Positions 26,114 through 34,404 of a stretch of DNA of 64,000 nt are shown here, in pieces. This DNA comes from JAIKWW01 sp052169645. Lineage in GTDB: Bacteria; Bacillota; Clostridia; Peptostreptococcales; Anaerovoracaceae. The stretch lies in NCBI GenBank assembly GCA_052169645.1, contig JBQNCA010000002.1:62001-126000 (forward strand), given 5' to 3'. The notes below the pieces were generated by a model. The model had not been told where the DNA came from. It searched no databases and was given only the letters and a program-made list of their open reading frames with translations. The first letter of the stretch is position 1. Each line of letters begins with the position of its first letter. Position numbers and translations under genes: made by a program.

Positions 26114-28996
26114 TCATTGAATATACTGCTTCAAATATTTTTTCAAATATCTACCCGTATATGATTCTTCACAAGCGGCGACCTCTTCAGGGGTTCCGTA
26201 TACGACTATATTACCGCCTCGGTCGCCGCCTTCCGGTCCCAGATCAACTATATAATCCGCAGATTTTATTACATCCAAATTATGCTCTATTACAACTACC
26301 GTATTACCTGCATCAACAAGCTTCTGAAGCATCTGCAAAAGCCTGTCTACATCTGCAAAATGCAACCCCGTTGTAGGTTCATCAAGTATATATACAGCTT
26401 TTCCGTTTGTTCTCCTTGAAAGCTCCGATGCCAGCTTTATGCGCTGCGCTTCACCTCCTGAAAGCTGAGTCGAGGGCTGTCCCAGTTTTATATATCCAAG
26501 TCCCACATCATAAAGAGTCTGCAGATGTTTAGCTATGGCAGGAATATTTTTAAAGAATTCCAGTGCTTCTTCTATATTCATGTCCAATACATCAAAAATA
26601 TTCTTACCTTTATAACGAACTTCCAAAGTTTCCCTGTTATATCTCTTTCCGCCGCAAACCTCACACGGTACATAAACATCAGGTAAAAAGTTCATCTCTA
26701 TTTTTATAATACCGTCACCCTTGCAGGCTTCACAACGTCCGCCTTTCACATTGAAGCTGAAACGCCCTTTACCGAAGCCTCTGAGCTTAGCCTCCTGAGT
26801 CTGAGCAAATAAATCCCGAATATGCGTAAACACTCCTGTATAAGTTGCCGGATTTGAACGTGGTGTCCTTCCTATAGGAGATTGATCTATATTTATGACC
26901 TGTTCGATATTGCTCATACCGTTTATACGCTTATGTGCACCCGGCTTAAGCTTCGATTTGTTCAAAGAAGAAGCAAGGCTCTTATATAAGACCTCATTTA
27001 TAAGACTGCTCTTTCCCGAACCCGATACCCCTGTAACACATGCCAACACTCCGAGAGGTATATCAACATCGACATTTTGAAGATTGTTTTCAGCTGCACC
27101 TCTAATACCGATTTTTTTACCGTTACCCTTGCGTCTTTTTTCCGGAACGGGTATAAATTTTTTCCCGCTCAGATACTGACCGGTTATCGATTCATTGCAG
27201 CTTTTTATTTCTTCGACTCTCCCTTCGGCTATAACCTCTCCGCCGTGTATACCTGCTCCCGGTCCTATATCTATAATATGGTCGGCAGCATACATCGTAT
27301 CTTCATCATGTTCAACTATCAACAGAGTATTGCCCATATCTGTAAGATGCCTGAGCGTAGCAAGCAGCTTATCATTATCTCTTTGATGCAGACCTATGCT
27401 CGGCTCATCCAATATGTACAGCACCCCTACCAGCCCTGAGCCTATCTGAGTCGCCAACCGTATTCGCTGAGCCTCGCCTCCCGACAAAGTGGCTGAAGCT
27501 CTTGAAAGGGTCAAATATCCCAAACCTACATCATTCAAAAATCCCAGTCTGCTCTTAATCTCTTTCATAATCTGATATGCAATCATCTGCTCCTTTTCGT
27601 TGAGCTTCAGCTCATTGACAAAAACAAGCGAATCTCTGACCGGCATATGGCAAAGCTGCATTATATTTTTACCGCCTACAGTCACCGCCAAAACCTCCGG
27701 ACGAAGTCGCTCGCCTTCGCAGGAGGAGCAAACAGCCTTGCTCATAAAATTTTCAATCTTTTCTTTTATATATTCCGAGTCGGTGCTTTGATAGCGCCTT
27801 TCAAAGTTGTTTATTACCCCCTCAAACTTCTGATTTCTAACGGTTTTCATTCCGCCGCTTTTACTTTCATAATAATACTGAATTTTTTTCCCGCCGGTAC
27901 CGTACATAAGAGCCTTGCGAAATTCTTCCGACAGCTCATTATACGGCAGATTCAAGTCAACATCGTAAGCATCTGCAAGAGCTTTTATTGTTGCCGTATA
28001 ATACGACTGTTCCTCAAAACCGCCGAAAACTCCCTGCATTGCCCCGTCAATCAAGCTTTTACCGCCATCGGTTATAATAAGATTTTCATCGACACGTTGA
28101 ATAAAACCCAATCCGTTGCAGTCGGGGCATGCCCCGAAAGGACTGTTGAAAGAAAAGGTTCTCGGCTCCATTTCGGCTATACTCACTCCGTGATCGGGGC
28201 AAGCAAGCTTGGTACTGAACATTCTGTCGAAAGCTTCTCCGCCCGGCTCCTGAATATTTGTCGCAACAAGACCTCCTCCGTTGTCTATCGCCAATTCCAC
28301 AGCTTCCGATATTCTGCCCGCAGCACCGTCTTTCACTACTACCCTGTCAACGATTATATCTATATCATGCTTGAAGGTCTTTTCCAGATTTATATCGGCT
28401 TCCGATAAATCAAGAATTTCTCCGTCAACTCTTACTCTCAGAAAGCCATCCTTTCTGATGCGCTCCAAAAGCTTTTTGTGCTCGCCCTTCTGTTGCCTTA
28501 CTACAGGAGCGATTACAATAACCTTTGTCTTTTCAGGATAATCCATTATTATATCGACTATCTGATCCACTGATTGACTGCTTATTTCTCTACCGCAAAC
28601 AGGGCAATGGGGATGCCCTATGCGTGCATAAAGCAATCTGAGATAATCATATATCTCAGTTACCGTTCCGACTATTGATCTTGGGTTTTTTGAAGTCGTC
28701 TTCTGATCTATTGAAATAGCCGGAGACAGACCTTCTATATATTCCACATCGGGCTTTTCCATTTGACCGAGGAATTGCCTCGCATAAGCTGAAACGCTTT
28801 CCATATATCGTCTCTGACCCTCTGCATAAATGGTATCAAAAGCAAGCGTCGACTTCCCGGAACCGGAAAGCCCCGTGATTACCACCATTTCATCTCTCGG
28901 TATCTTCACATCAATATTTTTAAGGTTATTTTCATTTGCGCCTTTTACTACTATATATTTTTTATTTTTTTCCGTCTTTTTATTTTCTTCTGCCAT
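26114..28996 (-). CDS. uvrA: Excinuclease ABC subunit A
   Basis: 960 residues, the normal UvrA length. Two ABC ATPase modules show Walker A GLSGSGKS and GVSGSGKS, and signatures LSGGEAQRI twice. Zinc-binding cysteines occur in CPVCGREI, CPDCNGLG, CSSCEGERL and CEACKGDG...CEVCGG. It scans DNA for damage with UvrB. It follows uvrB on the same strand after 234 bases without a clear promoter, so a uvrB-uvrA operon under the SOS-like site at 31304 is likely. Confidence 0.98.
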   Translation of the reverse strand: MAEENKKTEKNKKYIVVKGANENNLKNIDVKIPRDEMVVITGLSGSGKSTLAFDTIYAEGQRRYMESVSAYARQFLGQMEKPDVEYIEGLSPAISIDQKTTSKNPRSIVGTVTEIYDYLRLLYARIGHPHCPVCGREISSQSVDQIVDIIMDYPEKTKVIVIAPVVRQQKGEHKKLLERIRKDGFLRVRVDGEILDLSEADINLEKTFKHDIDIIVDRVVVKDGAAGRISEAVELAIDNGGGLVATNIQEPGGEAFDRMFSTKLACPDHGVSIAEMEPRTFSFNSPFGACPDCNGLGFIQRVDENLIITDGGKSLIDGAMQGVFGGFEEQSYYTATIKALADAYDVDLNLPYNELSEEFRKALMYGTGGKKIQYYYESKSGGMKTVRNQKFEGVINNFERRYQSTDSEYIKEKIENFMSKAVCSSCEGERLRPEVLAVTVGGKNIMQLCHMPVRDSLVFVNELKLNEKEQMIAYQIMKEIKSRLGFLNDVGLGYLTLSRASATLSGGEAQRIRLATQIGSGLVGVLYILDEPSIGLHQRDNDKLLATLRHLTDMGNTLLIVEHDEDTMYAADHIIDIGPGAGIHGGEVIAEGRVEEIKSCNESITGQYLSGKKFIPVPEKRRKGNGKKIGIRGAAENNLQNVDVDIPLGVLACVTGVSGSGKSSLINEVLYKSLASSLNKSKLKPGAHKRINGMSNIEQVINIDQSPIGRTPRSNPATYTGVFTHIRDLFAQTQEAKLRGFGKGRFSFNVKGGRCEACKGDGIIKIEMNFLPDVYVPCEVCGGKRYNRETLEVRYKGKNIFDVLDMNIEEALEFFKNIPAIAKHLQTLYDVGLGYIKLGQPSTQLSGGEAQRIKLASELSRRTNGKAVYILDEPTTGLHFADVDRLLQMLQKLVDAGNTVVVIEHNLDVIKSADYIVDLGPEGGDRGGNIVVYGTPEEVAACEESYTGRYLKKYLKQYIQ

Positions 28997-29230
28997 AGAA
29001 GTTTATCCACCCTGTTGTTTTTAATACTTTTTTACTGTCAACTATACTGCCTTTTAAACATGTACCGCTGAAATTGTTATTAACCGTTCATAAGACCAAG
29101 CTCTTGTAGAACTTATTTCCATATATCGCCGAAATTGCCTCAAATTATGAATTGCTATAAAATCGAAATACAAATTGTATTTTCATATACATGCTTCATC
29201 TGTTTTTTACTTATCGTTGAAATAACTTGG

Positions 29231-31204
29231 CTACAGCCTTGTCCTCATTTCAAAAATTCTGTCTCTCATAAGAGCCGCCTGCTCAAACTGCAAAGCTTGA
29301 GCTGCCGCCTTCATTTCGGTTTCCAACTTCGCAATATATTCTATTATCTCGCTCTTTGTCATTTCAGACGGCTTCATGTCAGTCATATAAATTTCCGCTT
29401 CCTCTGCCGCCTTCGTTGCTTCTATTACAGGACGAACGGATTTTCTTACCGACTTAGGTGTGATACCGTGCTTTTTATTATATTCATCCTGTATTTTTCT
29501 TCGATTTTCAGTAACCTCTATAGTAGCTCTCATCTGCGGAGTTATTACATCTCCGTACATAATTACTCTTCCCTCGGCATTTCTTGCCGCACGTCCTACG
29601 GTCTGTATAAGCGAAGTTTCATTTCGTAAAAATCCCTGTTTATCCGCATCCAATATGGCAACCAGTGAAACTTCGGGTATATCAAGTCCCTCTCTTAAAA
29701 GGTTTATTCCTACCAATACATCAAAAACGCCCGTACGCAAATCATGTATTATTTCAGTACGCTCCAAAGTATCTATTTCCGAATGCATATACCTAACTCG
29801 TATACCCGCATTTTCAAGATAATCCGTCAGGCTTTCCGCCATCTTCTTGGTAAGTGTCGTAACTAAAATCCTCTCACCCTTGGCTGACACCGTATTGATT
29901 TCAGCTATCAAATCATCTATCTGACCTTCGGTTTTTCTCACATCGATAATCGGATCAAGCAATCCTGTCGGTCTTATAATCTGTTCGATTATAACTCCGT
30001 CACTGTGCTCTTTTTCATAATCGTTCGGAGTCGCACTGACATAAACAATCTGATTTACAAGAGATTCAAATTCCGAAAAATTCAAGGGTCTGTTATCCAA
30101 AGCTGATGGCAGTCTGAAACCGTAATCCACGAGAGCTTGTTTTCTCGAACGATCCCCTGCATACATGCCTCTGAGCTGAGGCAGCATTACATGGGATTCA
30201 TCCACCATTATCAGCATATCGTCGGGAAAGAAGTCCAACAGCGTATACGGACGGGAACCCGCAGGGAGTCCGTTAAGATGTCTTGAATAATTTTCAACGC
30301 CTTTACAAGTCCCTATTTCTCTTAACATCTCTATATCATAACGGGTTCTTTGCTCTATGCGCTGTGCTTCCAAAAGCTTCCCCGCATTTTTAAAAAATTT
30401 TATTCTATCCTCAAGCTCCTCTTCTATAGCTATGCAAGCCCTCTCAACATTTTCTCTTGATGTCACATAATGCGATGCGGGAAATACGGAAATATGATTT
30501 CTGGTAGCGACTATCTCCCCTGTCACCGGATCTATTTCCTTTATAGATTCGATTTCGTCTCCGAAAAGCTCTATCCTTACAGCATCCTCCGCACCTGCAG
30601 GGTAGATGTCTATAATGTCGCCGCGCACTCTGAAAGTTCCTCTTTCAAAAGCTATATCATTTCTGACATACTGATTGGCAACGAGGCTTTCCATTATTTC
30701 TCGCCTACTCTTTTCCATTCCCGGTCGAAGGGAAATCATTTGATTTTCATATTCTACAGGACTTCCCAAACCGTATATGCAGGATACGCTGGCTATAACT
30801 ATAACGTCACGCCTTTCAAAAAGTGCCGATGTCGCTGAATGTCTCAGCTTCTCAATTTCCTGATTTATATCCGAATCCTTTTCTATATAAGTATCCGTGG
30901 ACGGAACGTATGCCTCCGGCTGATAATAATCATAATAGCTTACAAAATATTCAACGGAATTTTCAGGAAAAAACTCCTTAAATTCTCCATAAAGCTGAGC
31001 TGCCAAAGTCTTATTATGAGAAATTATAAGAGTAGGACGATTGACTCTTTCTATGACATTTGCCATGGTAAATGTCTTTCCCGAACCTGTAACGCCGAGT
31101 AAAGTCTGATGTTTGCGTCCTTTCAATATCCCTTCGGTCAATTTTCCCACCGCTTGCGGCTGATCTCCCGTAAGCGAATATTCGGAATGAATTTTAAAAT
31201 TCAT
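29231..31204 (-). CDS. uvrB: Excinuclease ABC subunit B
   Basis: 657 residues. Helicase-fold protein with Walker A GVTGSGKT (about 39-46), the damage-probing beta-hairpin region YYDYYQPEAYVPSTDTYIEKD, motif IMVDESHVM, GINLLREGLDIPEVSLVAI and QTVGRAARN. The C-terminal UVR motif (ALQFEQAALMRDRI) contacts UvrC. It verifies lesions handed over by UvrA. A GAAC-N4-GTTC box lies about 100 bases upstream, next to the promoter. Confidence 0.98.
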   Translation of the reverse strand: MNFKIHSEYSLTGDQPQAVGKLTEGILKGRKHQTLLGVTGSGKTFTMANVIERVNRPTLIISHNKTLAAQLYGEFKEFFPENSVEYFVSYYDYYQPEAYVPSTDTYIEKDSDINQEIEKLRHSATSALFERRDVIVIASVSCIYGLGSPVEYENQMISLRPGMEKSRREIMESLVANQYVRNDIAFERGTFRVRGDIIDIYPAGAEDAVRIELFGDEIESIKEIDPVTGEIVATRNHISVFPASHYVTSRENVERACIAIEEELEDRIKFFKNAGKLLEAQRIEQRTRYDIEMLREIGTCKGVENYSRHLNGLPAGSRPYTLLDFFPDDMLIMVDESHVMLPQLRGMYAGDRSRKQALVDYGFRLPSALDNRPLNFSEFESLVNQIVYVSATPNDYEKEHSDGVIIEQIIRPTGLLDPIIDVRKTEGQIDDLIAEINTVSAKGERILVTTLTKKMAESLTDYLENAGIRVRYMHSEIDTLERTEIIHDLRTGVFDVLVGINLLREGLDIPEVSLVAILDADKQGFLRNETSLIQTVGRAARNAEGRVIMYGDVITPQMRATIEVTENRRKIQDEYNKKHGITPKSVRKSVRPVIEATKAAEEAEIYMTDMKPSEMTKSEIIEYIAKLETEMKAAAQALQFEQAALMRDRIFEMRTRL

Positions 31205-31265
31205 AAGCTAAGTTCCCTTCAATATAACTTTTCCGCTCTGTAATAATCCAAATTTTCACACCCAA

Positions 31266-31294
31266 ATTATACCATAGACACACAGAGATGTACA
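31266..31294 (-). promoter_or_regulatory. uvrB promoter
   Basis: On the minus strand TGTACA and an extended -10 (TGG-TATAAT) are 17 bases apart. The leader to the uvrB ATG is about 55 bases. Confidence 0.65.
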
Positions 31295-31303
31295 TAGAAA
31301 AAT

Positions 31304-31315
31304 GAACTTTTGTTC
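31304..31315. promoter_or_regulatory. LexA/DinR SOS-box-like site upstream of uvrBA
   Basis: GAACTTTTGTTC matches the Firmicute SOS core GAAC-N4-GTTC exactly. It lies 10 bases upstream of the -35 of the uvrB promoter. uvrBA is a classic SOS operon, which supports the assignment; the outer C/G of the Bacillus consensus are not kept. Confidence 0.65.
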
Positions 31316-31369
31316 TTTTAAAATGAAACTTGATGACGTAAAATAAGTTTTGCAAATCAATTTTATATA

Positions 31370-31395
31370 AATTCACTTCGGATATTTTCTAATTG
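31370..31395. repeat. Direct repeat, left edge of toxin-antitoxin cassette
   Basis: 26 bases (AATTCACTTCGG then ATATTTTCTAATTG) matching 32335-32360 at 24 of 26. The pair brackets about 940 bases holding a terminator, a tiny ORF and the relB/relE genes. Confidence 0.7.
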
Positions 31396-31429
31396 ATGAA
31401 TACCTAAATAATAGAAAATCGTAGCATTC

Positions 31430-31472
31430 AAAAGCCGAGACTATCCTCGGTTTGAGACTATTCTCGGCTTTT
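31430..31472 (-). terminator. Terminator after the toxin gene
   Basis: AAAAGCCGAG (31430-31439) pairs with CTCGGCTTTT (31463-31472), ten pairs; works in either direction. An internal GAGACTAT repeat occupies the loop. It ends the antitoxin-toxin transcript. Confidence 0.75.
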
Positions 31473-31486
31473 AATTATTTATAAAT

Positions 31487-31561
31487 CTATAAGTTCTTTA
31501 ATATTTTTTTATAATGCTCGATACTTTTGATAAACTGCGATTTGTTCATCTTTGTTGCCAT
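31487..31561 (-). CDS. Possible 24-residue peptide downstream of toxin
   Basis: ATG at 31561 preceded by GAGG, encoding M-A-T-K-M-N-K-S-Q-F-I-K then a basic helix-like tail ending before TAG. It sits 24 bases after the toxin stop and before the terminator. It may be a remnant of a longer gene. No family recognised; could equally be noise. Confidence 0.2.
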   Translation of the reverse strand: MATKMNKSQFIKSIEHYKKILKNL

Positions 31562-31585
31562 AATTACCTCAAAAAACCAAGCATT

Positions 31586-31900
31586 TTAACCTTTCAATCG
31601 TTTTTCAATATCTGACGCACTATACAACACATCTGTGACTATAACTTTTTCGCCCTGTATCACATAGAAAACCGAATAATTATCCACAACCATTCGTCGA
31701 ATTTCTTTCGTGCGTTCCGGTTCTGAATCCATAATGTAAAATCGTTCCGGCATCATATCCGGCGTTAATATTGCGTCAGCAATCCGATTATACTGCCCAA
31801 TTGCATTTTCCGGCGAAAGAAGTGAAAATGCAATATAATTATAAAGTTGTTCCATATCAGTTAGTGCTTCAGCTGTAATTTCTACTGTGTATTGTATCAT
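31586..31900 (-). CDS. RelE/ParE-type toxin
   Basis: 104 residues. The alpha-helical start (ITAEALTDMEQLYNYIAFSLLSPENAI) and the C-terminal strands with EIRRMVVDNYSVFYVIQGEKVIVTDVLY match the RelE/ParE fold; the R-R-M and YSVFY core is typical. Members cleave ribosome-bound mRNA or poison gyrase; which applies cannot be read here. Its ATG overlaps the antitoxin stop by four bases (ATGA), the standard coupling of such pairs. Confidence 0.88.
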   Translation of the reverse strand: MIQYTVEITAEALTDMEQLYNYIAFSLLSPENAIGQYNRIADAILTPDMMPERFYIMDSEPERTKEIRRMVVDNYSVFYVIQGEKVIVTDVLYSASDIEKRLKG

Positions 31901-32205
31901 ACTCCATGTTGCTCCCTGAATTTTTCAAAAGCATTTGCTGCATTCTGCACTTTACCGGCCTTAATATCATTATAGCCTTTTTCAAGTTTTTCATGAAGCT
32001 GCTCGACTGTCATAAGGTCAGCGTTAATATCATCCGGTGCTTTTGGTAAGGTAACAGTAAATGGAATACCACCCGTCAGAGAAATCTGATTCAAATACAT
32101 ATCAATAGCTGTTGACATTGGCACCCCAAGCCTTGATAAAACCGCTTCTGCACGCTCCTTGACAATTGGATTCACTCGCAAATTTAATGTTGCTGTCTTT
32201 TCCAT
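31897..32205 (-). CDS. RelB/DinJ-type antitoxin
   Basis: 102 residues. The N-terminal ribbon-helix-helix (ATLNLRVNPIVKERAEAVLSRLGVPMSTAIDMYL) is the RelB/DinJ DNA-binding signature, and the rest is a toxin-wrapping helix region. Start ATG 32205 has GGGAGGTG eight bases upstream; the frame-extending upstream codon is not needed. It probably represses its own operon through the palindrome at 32232. Antitoxin first, toxin second, as usual. Confidence 0.9.
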   Translation of the reverse strand: MEKTATLNLRVNPIVKERAEAVLSRLGVPMSTAIDMYLNQISLTGGIPFTVTLPKAPDDINADLMTVEQLHEKLEKGYNDIKAGKVQNAANAFEKFREQHGV

Positions 32206-32231
32206 AGAAAACACCTCCCAGTAAACTAATT

Positions 32232-32250
32232 GTAACGCAATTGTCGTTAC
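32232..32250. promoter_or_regulatory. Candidate antitoxin operator (palindrome)
   Basis: GTAACGCAATTGTCGTTAC: GTAACG and CGTTAC arms around a CAATTG centre, 27 bases upstream of the antitoxin ATG. Position and symmetry fit autoregulation by a ribbon-helix-helix protein. Confidence 0.55.
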
Positions 32251-32334
32251 TTCCCAATAGAGCTTTAAGATTTTCTCTTGCTAAATATTAACATTATTCG
32301 TACAAATCTTCTCCGTTAAATCCACACATAGGTC

Positions 32335-32360
32335 AATTCAGTTCGGATATTTTCTAAATG
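32335..32360. repeat. Direct repeat, right edge of toxin-antitoxin cassette
   Basis: Second copy of the repeat at 31370-31395 (24 of 26 identical). It lies 71 bases from the 3' end of tRNA-Gly. Confidence 0.7.
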
Positions 32361-32381
32361 TTGTAAATTTTTCAAAAAATC

Positions 32382-32426
32382 AAACACCCTCGTAATGTTG
32401 ATATTTCAACGCTTACAAGGGTGTTT
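32382..32426 (-). terminator. Terminator of tRNA-Gly
   Basis: AAACACCCT (32382-32390) pairs with AGGGTGTTT (32418-32426); on the minus strand GATTTTTTG follows. It lies immediately after the tRNA-Gly 3' end. Confidence 0.8.
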
Positions 32427-32431
32427 TTGAT

Positions 32432-32505
32432 TGGAGCGGGCGGCGGGAATCGAACCCGTGTTATCAGCTTGGGAAGCTGAAGTTCTGCCATTGAACTACG
32501 CCCGC
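32432..32505 (-). tRNA. tRNA-Gly (anticodon CCC)
   Basis: Cloverleaf with acceptor GCGGGCG/CGCCCGC, T-arm GGGTTCGATTCCC and encoded CCA. The anticodon loop TTCCCAA gives CCC, reading GGG codons. Confidence 0.95.
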
Positions 32506-32631
32506 TTGTAGGAGCTGTCGCCCTATTCGGCAAATGACGACCGCTCCGATATTCTACCATATTTATTAGGAAATTTTAAGGTCTTATTTTTAAATAAGCT
32601 CTTGTTTCGTTATTTTTAAATGAACTCCCGA

Positions 32632-34053
32632 CTACTTTCGATTCTTGATAGGAATGTATTTTTTCACATCGCTGACGCACTTGTAAGCCGGTCGCATAAT
32701 GCGGTCATTGCTCGTTATTTCCTCAATTCTGTGCGCACACCAGCCGGAAATTCTTGCAGTTGCAAACAACGGCGTTGCCAAATCGACAGGAATATTGAGT
32801 GCACGATATACAAAGCCCGAATACAAATCCACATTTGCAGGAGGCTTAAACTCCCTGCCTGTTTCTTCGCAAAGAATCTCCGGACCTCTCTTCTCTATGA
32901 AAGCGCAAAGATTGAACTCGTCCATAGAGCCCTTAGCCTCCGCCAGCCTGCGAGCCATCTTTTTCAAAATCTGAGCTCGAGGATCACTCAAAGTATATAT
33001 GGCATGTCCCAATCCGTAAATCAAGCCCGTGCCGTCATTGGCTTCACCTCTGACAACTCTGCGCAGATACTCTTCAACCTGATCAAAATCAGTGATATCG
33101 GTCACTGAATCCGTTAAATCATTGAGCATATAAATAACAGAAAGATTTGCTCCGCCGTGCCTCGGCCCTTTTAGCGAACCTATTGCCGCCGATATCGCAG
33201 AATATATATCCGTTCCCGTTGACGACACCAAATTTGTTGTGAATGTGGAATTGTTACCGCCTCCGTGCTCAGCATGAAGTATCAAACAAAGATCCAAAAG
33301 CTTTGCCTCGATAGGCGTATATTCACCCATAGGTCTGATCAATCTGAGAATATTTTCAGCCGTCGAAAGCTCTGCTGACGGATAATGTAAATGCATACTT
33401 TCCCCGTCAAAATGTGAATGCTTTGCCTGATAGGAATATGCCATCAACGACGGAAAATATGAAATCAAGCTTATTGCCTGTCTCAAATTGTTTTCTATAG
33501 AGGTATCATCGGGAGTCGCATCATAGGAATAAAGAGCCAAAACCTGACGTGCAAGCTGATTCATTATACTTTGAGAAGGGCATACGAGAATCATGTCCCT
33601 TACAAAGCCTTTAGGAAGCTCACGCCTTGCACCAAGCACCCTATTATATTCCGCCAGTTCTTCCTCGGTAGGCAAAGATCCGAACAGCAGCAAATATGAA
33701 GTTTCTTCATATCCGAAACGATTGTCTTCCAAACAGCCGTTTACGATATTCTCTACATCTATGCCTCTATAATAAAGTTTGCCGTCCGACAAAAGCTTGT
33801 TCCCGTCATCATCAAATTTATATCCGCATACATCAGCCACATGTGTCAATCCTACACACACACCTGTACCGTTTTTATTTCTAAGTCCTATTTTAACATT
33901 GTATTTATCATATAAGCTTTTATCCATATCACTGTTTTTATGAACAGTACCGATCTTTGAACGAACAAAAGCATCTTCTTGTTTTTGCAGTTCTATCGCA
34001 CGTTCAAGGGTTACAGTGCCGAAGCTGTTGCTTGTACTGAGTGTGCTCAACAT
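32632..34053 (-). CDS. Citrate synthase
   Basis: 473 residues. Conserved citrate synthase blocks: HAEHGGGNNSTFT, GSLKGPRHGGAN, GLIYGLGHAIYTLSDPRAQIL and ISGWCAHRIEEI, with catalytic His in the first and third and Asp expected in the C-terminal part. It condenses acetyl-CoA and oxaloacetate; 2-methylcitrate synthase activity cannot be excluded. I start at ATG 34053, with AAAGGAGAGAGCTA upstream. In an anaerobe it likely feeds glutamate synthesis, and glutamate-synthase-like genes lie next upstream. No aconitase or isocitrate dehydrogenase is present here. Confidence 0.93.
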   Translation of the reverse strand: MLSTLSTSNSFGTVTLERAIELQKQEDAFVRSKIGTVHKNSDMDKSLYDKYNVKIGLRNKNGTGVCVGLTHVADVCGYKFDDDGNKLLSDGKLYYRGIDVENIVNGCLEDNRFGYEETSYLLLFGSLPTEEELAEYNRVLGARRELPKGFVRDMILVCPSQSIMNQLARQVLALYSYDATPDDTSIENNLRQAISLISYFPSLMAYSYQAKHSHFDGESMHLHYPSAELSTAENILRLIRPMGEYTPIEAKLLDLCLILHAEHGGGNNSTFTTNLVSSTGTDIYSAISAAIGSLKGPRHGGANLSVIYMLNDLTDSVTDITDFDQVEEYLRRVVRGEANDGTGLIYGLGHAIYTLSDPRAQILKKMARRLAEAKGSMDEFNLCAFIEKRGPEILCEETGREFKPPANVDLYSGFVYRALNIPVDLATPLFATARISGWCAHRIEEITSNDRIMRPAYKCVSDVKKYIPIKNRK

Positions 34054-34404
34054 TAGCTCTCTCCTTTCCAATTAAAAATTCACAGAAATCATTTTGGTAA
34101 ATATACAATTAAAACATCATAATCTCAAATATCTGTTCTATTTTTAATAATTTATTCTAACAAATCTTGTACTTTAATGCAATATTCTGATAAATCGCAA
34201 ATTACTTTTAGGAGTGGAGTTTGATGAAAATATTGTAACCGAAAAATCAGTTTAACCGGACTGTCGAAAAATTGAATTAAAAATATAAAAATCCGTTCCG
34301 AATTACATCTTAATTTCCCACAGAACTGCACCTATTTTAAAATCGACCTCGACAAAATGCCGAGGTCAACTTCATAAACTATAAGCAACTGGCTTATTTA
34401 TTTT
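34054..34404. other. Intergenic region upstream of citrate synthase
   Basis: No gene seen. It holds the terminator of the upstream nfn pair at 34345-34367 and presumably the citrate synthase promoter, which I could not place with confidence. Confidence 0.5.
34345..34367 (-). terminator. Terminator after the NfnB/GltA-like gene
   Basis: GACCTCG (34345-34351) pairs with CGAGGTC (34361-34367); GATTTTAAAA follows on the minus strand. The stem bases are the same as in the terminators near 39162 and 39224. Confidence 0.7.
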
